Below are positions 57,229 to 64,000 of a stretch of 64,000 nt of DNA, in pieces. Below the pieces are notes generated by a model. The model saw only the letters and a program-made list of their open reading frames with translations, had not been told where the DNA came from and did not search any database. The DNA is taken from NCBI GenBank assembly GCA_004555705.1, contig SFHI01000007.1, positions 1-64,000 on the forward strand, written 5' to 3'. Origin of the DNA: Clostridiales bacterium. GTDB lineage: Bacteria; Bacillota; Clostridia; Oscillospirales; Oscillospiraceae. The stretch's first letter is position 1; each line of letters begins with the position of its first letter. The position numbers were made by a program, and so were the translations under genes.

Positions 57229-59099
57229 TGGACTCGCTCCTTCGCGGCCCGCAGCACATTGGGCAGGGCCAGCACGTTGCGGACATCCATATCCTTATAA
57301 TCCGTGTACTTCCCGGTGTAGGTTTCCTCGGTGCGGCTGAGCTGGTCCAGCTCGTCCCAGCTGCACAGGCAGGCGTGCATCCGGTGGGGCAGGTCCTTGG
57401 CGATGCGCAGGCGCGAGCTGCCGTTTGCCGCTACCTCTGCCCGGTAGCGCTCCCCACGGGCCCGGAGAACATCCTCGGGCATGGACACGAAGCCCATGGA
57501 GTAGTGGAACGCGCACCAGCGCAGGTGCTCCGTGATGCCCAGGTTTTCCAGCAGGGCGGGGCTCTTGTCTTTCCAGCTCTCGGAGTTCAGGTCCTCCTCC
57601 CGGGTGCCGGTGATCCGGAGGAAGGCCCGGATAAAGTCCGCGGAGGCGCGGCTGGATTCCCGGCTGAAATAGTCGCAGCCGGCCCAGGCCTCCTCGGGGG
57701 TGACGGATTTGTCGTTGACGTAGCTGTAGTTCAGCATCATGGCCATGCGGTCATAGGCGTTGGAGCCGATGACATCGGCACTGTAAACCGTGCGGTAGCG
57801 CAGAGGCTCGCCGGGATGCTCGCTCCAGGAGATGGACCTGGCGGAACACTGGCACACTGCGGCGTCGCAGCCCAGCTGGACCAGGAACGCGCTGACCTCG
57901 GAGGCAATTTCACTGTCCCGGGCCTGGCTGCCGGTGCAGACCACCACATAGCGAAGGGTGGAGGCATGGCTGCGCAGGTAGTTGTAGAAGGTCCGGCTCT
58001 TGGCGTCGGCGGCGTGGAACTGAATGTCGTAATTCTCCACCAGTCCGGGATTGCTGCTGCAGAAGTAGCCGTTCTCGCTTTCGGAGGCGGGGGAAAACAC
58101 CGCTGCCCGGAAATGGCTCCCCACAAACTGGGCGTTGCGGGTCAGGTAGCGCAGGACGCTGCGTCCGGTTTTGCCGAAGCCCACGATGATGGCGTCAAAA
58201 TCGCCCTGGGCGCTGCCGTCGTCGCGGAAGGCCATTTTGTCACAGGGGGGCATGGACTGCATCAGCAGCCGGGCGGACAGGGATACATTGGTGAAATTCT
58301 TCACGTCTCCGTAGCCGTAACGGTCGGGGGTCCGGGTGAAGCCGCTGTCCACGCTCTCGTCGGAGCTGCGCATGACGAGCTTTACATGGGCGGTATCCAC
58401 GCCGGCTGCCTCCAGGGCGGCCAGCAGGGCATGGGCATAGAGCCGGTTCCGGTTTTCGTCCGCGTCCAGGGCATAGAGGGTCAGATCGGGGGAACCCTTC
58501 TCGCTGCCCAGGCTCTTCAGGAATTTGCGGTCGGGATTCAGCGCGGAGAGGTCCGAGCGGACAAGGCTCCCGGCGGCGTTGATGGCAGCCTCGCAGGAGG
58601 CGTCGGGCTTGCCGCCCACATAGATGACGTTGTGGACCCCGCTGGCCATAAGGCTGCGGCCAAATTCCACGGTGTAGTCGCTGATGCCGTAGATGATCAC
58701 GGAGCTGCCGTAACGCTGAAGCCAGAACTTCAGCCGCTTCAGGGCAGCGGAGCCCAGTGCGGAGATGGCGGCGCTGGCAGCGGCGTAGAATGCCATCAGG
58801 TGAACGATCCAGAACGTCACCTGCCAGAAACGGCCGGCAAAGAGGGGGGCAGCGCTGACGGAGCCATATTCGTTGATGCCCGCGAACATCCGGCAGACGG
58901 CCAGCACCGTGCGCAAAACGCCCTGAACGGGGTCGGAGAGGGTACAGCTGAAGCCAATGCCATACAGGATCAGACCGCCAATGGCGGAGATCGCGCTGCA
59001 GGCTCCGATAAGTCCCCGGGTGAAGCGCGGCTTCGCGGCGAGATTCAGGATCATCGCGCAAAACAGCAGGATTGAAAGCAATACGATGGTAACAGTCAT
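57225..59099 (-). CDS. Membrane Rossmann protein with a C-terminal RyR-like domain
   Basis: The 624-aa protein has three or four N-terminal membrane segments (3-21, 31-50, about 60-74, 92-118), a Rossmann domain (about 131-240), a second one with VGFGKTGRSVLRYL (about 306-420) and an RyR-like C-terminus (about 450-612: RMAMMLNYSYVND, FSRESSRASADFIRAFL, ITEHLRWCAFHYSMGF, HACLCSWDELD). Unlike its neighbour it shows no TVGYGD filter. It may be a regulatory partner of the channel. The ATG at 59099 is chosen because GGGAGGTG and a promoter lie directly upstream. It is the first gene of the operon. Confidence 0.85.
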
Positions 59100-59123
59100 T
59101 GGCAACACCTCCCATTTTCCGAT

Positions 59124-59152
59124 ATTATACCACTTCTTTTTTTCTTTGAAAA
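59124..59152 (-). promoter_or_regulatory. Promoter of the TIR-RyR operon
   Basis: On the minus strand TTTTCA (59152-59147) and a perfect TATAAT (59129-59124) are 17 bp apart; transcription would start about 18 bases before the ATG at 59099. Confidence 0.78.
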
Positions 59153-59216
59153 GTAGAAAAACGGTTTTTGTGGAGAATTCTGTCAGATGCCCGCCGGGAC
59201 TGTGCAGAGTGGGGCA

Positions 59217-59440
59217 GACAAATTGTTGTTTGCCGCTGCGCGTCAATACTTCCTGTCATTGCGAGCCAGTGCGCACACTGGCGTGGCAATCCCCCGGATA
59301 TTCCGGGATGTACGAAAAACGGACAAACGCTCTAACAAACCGTCCTGAAAAGTTGGGGGATTGCCACGACCAGTCTGCGGACTGGTCTCGCAATGACAGT
59401 CCTTTTTTAGTGCGGTTTAGGACTGTAAACAACAATTTAC
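59217..59440. repeat. Family A repeat upstream of the TIR-RyR operon
   Basis: Arms GACAAATTGTTGTTT and AAACAACAATTTACC bound it. The filler is the short type with CAAACCGTCCTGAAAAG; the right hairpin is GACCAGTC/GACTGGTC. Confidence 0.9.
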
Positions 59441-59540
59441 CTGGGCAGTACCGGTCGAGGGGCCCAAAGGATGTACGTTGACTGCCCAGGGTTCGTAACG
59501 CATTGGCCGCCGGCCCTGCCGGCAAACAACAGTTTTTCGC
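59441..59540. repeat. Remnant of an unclassified repeat
   Basis: The segment starts with GGGCAGTACC and has an inverted GACTGCCC. It ends with a right-arm-like AAACAACAGTTTTTCGCC, but there is no matching left arm. It is probably a decayed copy whose core is not seen elsewhere in the window. Confidence 0.45.
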
Positions 59541-59555
59541 CCTTATGGCTGCGTG

Positions 59556-59589
59556 AAAAAGCCCGGTCCGGATATTCGTCCGGACCGGG
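59556..59589 (-). terminator. Terminator of the proline/aldo-keto reductase operon
   Basis: CCCGGTCCGGA and TCCGGACCGGG form an 11-bp stem followed on the minus strand by CTTTTTC. Confidence 0.85.
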
Positions 59590-59595
59590 AAGAGG

Positions 59596-60603
59596 TCATT
59601 TTCCGAATTTTTCGGCGGCGGAGCGCATCATTTCCCGGATGGGAAGATGGTAGGGGCAGCGGGTCTCGCAGGCGCCGCAGCCGATGCAGTCGGAGGCGGT
59701 TTTTTCCATGGCGTTGTACCGACCCCGGGCCCAGTCCGCCAGGCCGTAGCGGGAGAGGTAGCCCTCGAACAGGAACACGTTGGGAATGGAAATGCCCTGG
59801 GTGCAGGGGGCGCAGTAGTTGCACCGGCGGCAGAACTGGGTGCCAAGGGAATCCCGGATGGCCTGGCACCGGGCAAGCTCTTCGGGGCTTAAAGGCTCCG
59901 TCCGGGAGAAGGCGGCCAGGTTCTGGCGAAGCTCCTCGGGGCTGGCCATGCCGGGGATTGCCACGGTGACCCCGGGGTCCGCCGCCAGGAACCGCATGGC
60001 GATTTCCGCGTCCTCAATGGCCCCGCCGGCCAGGGGCTTCATGGCGATGAAGCCCACGTTCTTTTCGGCGCATTGGCGCACCAGGTCCGCTCCCTGATTC
60101 TCCACGATGTTGTAGGGGAACATGACGGTCTCCACCCAGTCAAGCTCCAGAGCTTTGGCGAACACCTGGGCCGAGTGGGCGGTGAGGCCGATATGGCGGA
60201 TTTTGCCCGCCTCCCGGGCATCAAGCAGAGCCTCCAGGGCCCCGCCGGGAGCCATGACCTGCTCCAGTTGGGCAAGACTGGGATTGTGAAGCTGGTAGAG
60301 GTCAATGTAGTCCGTCCGAAGGTTTTTGAGACTGGTTTCGATGTCCGCCGCCATGGCCTCCGCCGTGCGGGCCATGCTCTTGGTGGCGAGGACAAAATGC
60401 TCCCGGATGCCCTCCAGGCCGTAGCCCAGGTATTCCTCGCTGACGGTATAGCCCCGGGCCGTGTCGATGTAGTTGACACCCGCTTCCTTTAATAGGTGCA
60501 TCAGCTCCCGGGTACCCTCCCGGTCGATGCGCTGGATGGGAATGCCGCCGAAGCCCATGCGGGACACGGTCAGGCCGGTTTTGCCTAAGGTTCTGTATTC
60601 CAT
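59596..60603 (-). CDS. Aldo/keto reductase with a C-terminal 4Fe-4S ferredoxin domain
   Basis: The 335-aa protein joins an AKR barrel (YRTLGKTGLTVSRMGFGGIPIQ, the NYIDTARGY catalytic segment with Asp/Tyr, HNPS region) to a C-terminal iron-sulfur part (Cys at CRRCNYCAPC and the ferredoxin-like CIGCGACETRCPYHLP). Such proteins occur in anaerobes; their substrates are mostly unknown. It starts 2 bp after proC with its GGGGAG inside the end of proC, so it is in the proline operon. Whether it acts in proline or glutamate-semialdehyde chemistry is open. Confidence 0.9.
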   Translation of the reverse strand: MEYRTLGKTGLTVSRMGFGGIPIQRIDREGTRELMHLLKEAGVNYIDTARGYTVSEEYLGYGLEGIREHFVLATKSMARTAEAMAADIETSLKNLRTDYIDLYQLHNPSLAQLEQVMAPGGALEALLDAREAGKIRHIGLTAHSAQVFAKALELDWVETVMFPYNIVENQGADLVRQCAEKNVGFIAMKPLAGGAIEDAEIAMRFLAADPGVTVAIPGMASPEELRQNLAAFSRTEPLSPEELARCQAIRDSLGTQFCRRCNYCAPCTQGISIPNVFLFEGYLSRYGLADWARGRYNAMEKTASDCIGCGACETRCPYHLPIREMMRSAAEKFGK

Positions 60604-60605
60604 AA

Positions 60606-61394
60606 TTACGATCTCCCCAATTCCTTGTTTTTTTCATAGGCCGCCGCTACGCAGTCCATGGCCGCGCCCCGGAAGCCGCGCTGCTCCAGCACCCGCAGCC
60701 CCGCGATGGTGCTGCCCCCGGGGGAGCAGACCGCGTCCTTCAGGGCGCCGGGATGGGTGTGGGAGCTTAAATACATTTCCGCCGCCCCCGCCAGGGTGGC
60801 CGCCGCGTAGTCCAGGGCCTTGGCTCTGGGCAGGCCGCAGGCCACGGCTCCGTCCGCCAGGGCCTCCAGCAGCACATAGGCATAGGCGGGGCCGCTGCCG
60901 GACAGGGCGCTGGCAGCGTCCAGGAGGTTTTCGTCCAACGGGTCCAGAAGGCCGCACTTTTCCATATCCTCCACCCAGTCAGATAGCACCTCGTCAGGCA
61001 CCAGGGAGTTCCGACAGTAGGGAATGACGCCTTTGCCCACGGCGGTGGGAGTATTGGGCATGATGCGGATGACCGGGAGGGAGGTTCCCGCCAGCTCCTG
61101 AATCCGCGCCATGGTCAGCCCAGCCGCCATGGTGATGAGCAGGGGCCTGCGCTTGGACAGGACGGGGACAAGGGGCTCCAGGACCCCAGCCATCATATGG
61201 GGCTTCACCGCGAGAAAAATCCGGTCGCATTCCCGGGCGATGGTCCCGGTGTCCGCGTAGGCAATTCCCAACTCTGAGGCCAGTGCCGCCCCTTTGCCGG
61301 AGCGGTCGGTGATATAGATGTCCCTGGTTTTGCGGCTCAGAGCCCGGGCGATGGCCCCTCCCATATTGCCGCAGCCGATAAAGCCGTACTTCAT
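60606..61394 (-). CDS. proC: Pyrroline-5-carboxylate reductase
   Basis: ProC reduces 1-pyrroline-5-carboxylate to proline with NAD(P)H, the last step of proline synthesis. The 262-aa protein has the N-terminal Rossmann GFIGCGNMGGAIA, FLAVKPHM, IRIMPNTPTAVGKG and the signature SGSGPAYAYVLLEALADGAV with the C-terminal SPGGSTIAGL. It lies 9 bp after proA in a proB-proA-proC-akr operon. Confidence 0.95.
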   Translation of the reverse strand: MKYGFIGCGNMGGAIARALSRKTRDIYITDRSGKGAALASELGIAYADTGTIARECDRIFLAVKPHMMAGVLEPLVPVLSKRRPLLITMAAGLTMARIQELAGTSLPVIRIMPNTPTAVGKGVIPYCRNSLVPDEVLSDWVEDMEKCGLLDPLDENLLDAASALSGSGPAYAYVLLEALADGAVACGLPRAKALDYAAATLAGAAEMYLSSHTHPGALKDAVCSPGGSTIAGLRVLEQRGFRGAAMDCVAAAYEKNKELGRS

Positions 61395-61403
61395 AGCTTC
61401 CTC

Positions 61404-62630
61404 CTAACGGATGTGTCCGCTTCCGTGGACGATGTACTTGTAGGTGGTCAGCTCCCGCAGGCCCATGGGGCCCCGGGCGTGGAGCTTCTGGGTGGAGATG
61501 CCCATTTCACAGCCCAGGCCGAACTCCCCGCCGTCGGTGAACCGGGTGGAGGCGTTGACGTACACCGCCGCGCTGTCCACATTCGCGGTAAAATACCGCT
61601 CCGCCTCGGGGCTCCGGGTGACGATGGCCTCACTGTGGCCTGTGGAGTGAGCGGAAATGTGGGCCACGGCTTCCTCCACATTTTCCACGCATTTGACGGC
61701 CAGAATATAGTCCAGGAATTCCGTGTCAAAATCCTTTTCTCCCGCCGGGGTTCCGGGGATGATGGCTTGGGCCTCTTCATCCAGTCTTAGCTCCACCTTT
61801 CCCCCGATGCGCCCCAGCAGCATGGGAAGAAACTCCGGGGCGATTGCCCGGTCCACCAGCAGCACCTCCTCGGCGTTGCACACGCTGGGTCGGCTGGTTT
61901 TGGCGTTCTCCACGATGGCCAGGGCCATGTCCAGGTCTGCCGTTTTCTCCACATACACATGGCAGATGCCCGTGCCCGTGGCGATGCAGGGAACGGTGGC
62001 GGTGCGCAGGCAGGCGTTGATGAGCCCCGCGCCGCCCCGGGGGATCAGCAGGTCAATGTAGCCGTTCGCGGTCATCAGGGCCTCGGCGCTGGCGCGGGAG
62101 GTGTCCTGCACCAGGTTCACGGCGGCTTCCGGGATGCCCTGCCGGGTCAGCCCCTCCCGCAGAGCCTCCACAATGGCGTTGGCGCTGCGGAAGGCCTCCT
62201 TGCCGCCCCGGAGGACGCAGACATTGCCGCTTTTCAGGGCCAGGGCGGCGGCGTCGCTGGTGACGTTGGGACGGCTTTCGTAGATGATGGCGATGACCCC
62301 CATGGGGACGGCCACCTTGCGGATATTCAGGCCGTCGGGCCGGGTGTGCTCCTCCAGGATTTCCCCCACCGGGTCGGGCAGGGCGGCTACCTCCCGGATG
62401 CCCCGGGCCATGGCCGAAATCCGGTCGGGGGTCAGGCGGAGCCTGTCCAGCATCACCGGGGAGACGGAGCCCGCAGCGGCCTCCAGGTCCCGGGCGTTGG
62501 CGGCGAGGATGGCTTCCTCGTGCGCGGTGAGGGCCTCTGCCATGGCAATCAGGGCTTCGTTCTTCTCCTCACAGGTCAGATTGCAGACCCGGGCCTTGGC
62601 TGCCTTCGCGTTTTCCAGCATGGTTTTCAT
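61404..62630 (-). CDS. proA: Glutamate-5-semialdehyde dehydrogenase (gamma-glutamyl phosphate reductase)
   Basis: ProA reduces gamma-glutamyl phosphate to glutamate 5-semialdehyde with NADPH. The 408-aa protein has the aldehyde-dehydrogenase-type fold, the catalytic Cys in the [15 protein letters not shown] segment and the C-terminal [13 protein letters not shown] motif. The ATG at 62630 overlaps the proB stop (ATGA) and follows CGGAGGAACG; longer readings run into proB. Confidence 0.95.
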   Translation of the reverse strand: MKTMLENAKAAKARVCNLTCEEKNEALIAMAEALTAHEEAILAANARDLEAAAGSVSPVMLDRLRLTPDRISAMARGIREVAALPDPVGEILEEHTRPDGLNIRKVAVPMGVIAIIYESRPNVTSDAAALALKSGNVCVLRGGKEAFRSANAIVEALREGLTRQGIPEAAVNLVQDTSRASAEALMTANGYIDLLIPRGGAGLINACLRTATVPCIATGTGICHVYVEKTADLDMALAIVENAKTSRPSVCNAEEVLLVDRAIAPEFLPMLLGRIGGKVELRLDEEAQAIIPGTPAGEKDFDTEFLDYILAVKCVENVEEAVAHISAHSTGHSEAIVTRSPEAERYFTANVDSAAVYVNASTRFTDGGEFGLGCEMGISTQKLHARGPMGLRELTTYKYIVHGSGHIR

Positions 62631-63397
62631 AGGCGTTCCTCCGTAAACAGCGTGCCCACCGGGCGGCCCTCCAGAATGTCGTAGAGGTGGGCGGGGGTGT
62701 CCCCGTTGGCGATCACCATGTCGCAGCCGCATTCCATGCAAATCCGGGCGGCCTGGAGCTTGGTGACCATGCCGCCGGTTCCCTGGGCGGTGCCGTTGCC
62801 CCCTGCCCGGTCCATCAGCGCGTCGTCAATTCGGGTGACCCGGGAGATCAGCTTCGCGTCCGGGTCGGTGCGGGGATCGGCGGTGTACAGTCCGTCGATG
62901 TCCGAAAGCAGAATCAGCTTGTCCGCCTGGACGCTGCGGGCCACGATGGCGGCCAGGGTGTCATTGTCGCCGATGACGATTTCCTGGGTGGCCACGGTGT
63001 CGTTCTCGTTGAGGATGGGCAAAGCCCCCAGCTCCAGCAGGCGGCGGATGGTGTTGCTGAAGTTTTGATGCCGGGTTTCGTTGGAGATGTCCTCCCCGGT
63101 GATCAGAAGCTGGGCCACCGTGTGGTGGTACTCGCTGAAGAGCTTGTCATAGATGTACATCAGCTCACACTGGCCTACGGCGGCGGCTGCCTGCTTGGTG
63201 GGGATGTCCTTTGGCCGCTCCCGCAGGCCCAGCTTGCCCACGCCCATGCCGATGGCCCCGGAGGACACCAGAATCACCTGGTGCCCGGCGTTTTTGATGT
63301 CGCTGAGGATTCTGCAAAGCTCCTCCACCCGGCGGATGTTCAGGTGCCCCGTGGGATGGGCCAGGGTGGAGGTGCCGATTTTCACAACAATGCGCAT
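62627..63397 (-). CDS. proB: Glutamate 5-kinase, short form without PUA domain
   Basis: ProB phosphorylates glutamate to start proline synthesis. The 256-aa protein is a complete amino-acid kinase domain ([50 protein letters not shown]) but ends there; many ProB proteins carry an extra C-terminal PUA domain to about 370 aa. The kinase domain alone is sufficient for activity in known short forms. It leads the operon and starts behind GGGAGGGATCTCC. Confidence 0.95.
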   Translation of the reverse strand: MRIVVKIGTSTLAHPTGHLNIRRVEELCRILSDIKNAGHQVILVSSGAIGMGVGKLGLRERPKDIPTKQAAAAVGQCELMYIYDKLFSEYHHTVAQLLITGEDISNETRHQNFSNTIRRLLELGALPILNENDTVATQEIVIGDNDTLAAIVARSVQADKLILLSDIDGLYTADPRTDPDAKLISRVTRIDDALMDRAGGNGTAQGTGGMVTKLQAARICMECGCDMVIANGDTPAHLYDILEGRPVGTLFTEERL

Positions 63398-63428
63398 GGA
63401 GATCCCTCCCAGGACGGAATTTTGTCTT

Positions 63429-63457
63429 ATTATACCAGCTTCTGCCGGGGAAATAAA
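63429..63457 (-). promoter_or_regulatory. Promoter of the proline operon
   Basis: On the minus strand a weak -35 TTTATT (63457-63452) and TATAAT (63434-63429) are 17 bp apart, 31 bp upstream of the proB start. Confidence 0.6.
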
Positions 63458-63501
63458 GAGGCAGGTTGGCTTTTTTCGCGGGGAGAGGGTTTTCTTGCGA
63501 G

Positions 63502-63588
63502 GATAAATTGTTGTTTACAGCACTAAAAAAGAAACTGTCATTGCGAACCAGCGCGCACGCTGGTGTGGCAATCCCCCAACTTTTCAGG
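63502..63588. repeat. Family A repeat lacking its right half
   Basis: The left arm GATAAATTGTTGTTT and left hairpin (AACCAGCG-CGCA-CGCTGGT) are intact and the short filler begins, then the sequence departs from the family after CAACTTTTCAGG. The right hairpin and arm are missing. Confidence 0.85.
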
Positions 63589-63613
63589 CTGCTACGGTAG
63601 ATCGGTGTGAAAA

Positions 63614-63635
63614 GAGCGCCGCGTTGGCGGCGCTC
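63614..63635 (-). terminator. Terminator of the aconitase-X gene
   Basis: GAGCGCCGC and GCGGCGCTC form a 9-bp stem followed on the minus strand by TTTTCAC, 10 bp after the stop codon. Confidence 0.82.
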
Positions 63636-63644
63636 TTGGGGGGG

Positions 63645-64000
63645 TTATTCTACGGTGACTTTGCCGTCGGGTTCCACGGTGATGGTCATGCCGTCTTTGA
63701 CGTAGTCCAGAAATTCCTGGCCCAGGCTGTCTACCACGGGCATGGACACATCCTCCAGCCACACATCCGCGAGAACCGCGCCCGCCGCGGCCAGGGAGTC
63801 GATGGGGTTGGAGAAGAGCATGCAGGCCGGCTGCCGGTGCATGGAGCAGGCGCAGTAGAGCACCAGTCCGCCGGTGGTGGAGCCGATGGTCATGGGCAGA
63901 CACAGGGCCTTGCCCGCCATCTGCTTGCCGTAGAGGTCGGGGTTATTCTGGTCGCCGCAGGTGGCCTTCTTATCCCCGAACTGCAGCGCCTTCTGGAAGG
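63645..64000 (-). CDS. Aconitase-X swivel-domain (DUF126-type) protein, partial
   Basis: This is the C-terminal part of a gene that runs off the right edge; the reading frame is open to the edge. The visible 117 residues match the AcnX small/swivel domain: GKALCLPMTIGSTTGGLVLY, then SNPIDSLAAAGAVLAD and the terminal PVVDSL...GMTITVEPDGKVTV. AcnX enzymes are dehydratases, for example of cis-3-hydroxy-L-proline, or mevalonate-5-phosphate dehydratase in archaea. The neighbouring proline genes make a hydroxyproline role attractive but unproven. The large subunit or domain is outside the window. Confidence 0.78.
   Translation of the reverse strand, partial: FQKALQFGDKKATCGDQNNPDLYGKQMAGKALCLPMTIGSTTGGLVLYCACSMHRQPACMLFSNPIDSLAAAGAVLADVWLEDVSMPVVDSLGQEFLDYVKDGMTITVEPDGKVTVE

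Overview
The window is a GC-rich (roughly 60%), gene-dense piece of a Gram-positive, low-oxygen bacterial chromosome, most likely a gut Oscillospirales/Ruminococcaceae-type Firmicute. The reasons are strong AGGAGG ribosome binding sites, TTGACA/TATAAT promoters, lipobox-bearing solute-binding proteins, a Firmicute-type GlpP antiterminator, a Y-family polymerase/YolD pair, and ferredoxin-type redox enzymes. No rRNA, tRNA, CRISPR array, phage or transposase gene was seen. Genus-level placement is inference.

Layout. 0-9 kb (minus strand): hybrid histidine kinase, glycerol kinase, malic enzyme, an Ldh2-type malate/lactate dehydrogenase and GlpP. 9-14.4 kb (plus): Y-family polymerase with a LexA-like box, YolD partner, a hydrolase-acyltransferase fusion and a zinc-ribbon membrane protein. 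14.7-16.5 kb (minus): M20 amidohydrolase and pyroglutamyl peptidase. 16.9-17.3 kb: an orphan, highly structured ncRNA with its own promoter and terminator. 17.5-21.8 kb: potABCD polyamine importer. 22-38 kb: mixed housekeeping and hypothetical genes, including a DegV protein whose C-terminus comes from a repeat element, an autoregulated MarR gene and a truncated response regulator. 38-49.7 kb: two cupins, then a sugar or sugar-acid uptake and oxidation cluster (TIM-barrel isomerase, ABC importer, two zinc dehydrogenases, a 3-hydroxyacid dehydrogenase, a lactonase) around a LysR regulator. 59.6-63.4 kb: proB-proA-proC plus an aldo/keto reductase. The right edge holds the end of an aconitase-X swivel domain.

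The most interesting gene system is a five-gene minus-strand operon at 50184-59099. It encodes two membrane Rossmann proteins with C-terminal ryanodine-receptor (RyR) domains, one carrying a K+-channel pore with a TVGYGD filter; a secreted protein with a Gly-Asp-Thr collagen-like minisatellite; a membrane TIR-like protein lacking the catalytic glutamate; and a membrane TIR-TPR protein that keeps it. This suggests a TIR-made nucleotide signal sensed by RyR domains that gate an ion channel. That mechanism is inference.

The second striking feature is a modular repeat system. More than 20 intergenic elements are present, most bounded by the same arms (GATAAATTGTTGTTT ... AAACAACAATTTATC) but carrying at least five unrelated cores, here called A, C, D, E and F; an arm-linked fragment G and a separate MITE-like family B are also present. 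Cores E, F and G show REP-like grammar (GTAG directly abutting a palindrome); core A hairpins show compensatory base changes. Elements are nested in one another, separate genes from terminators or promoters, and have rewritten at least one protein end.
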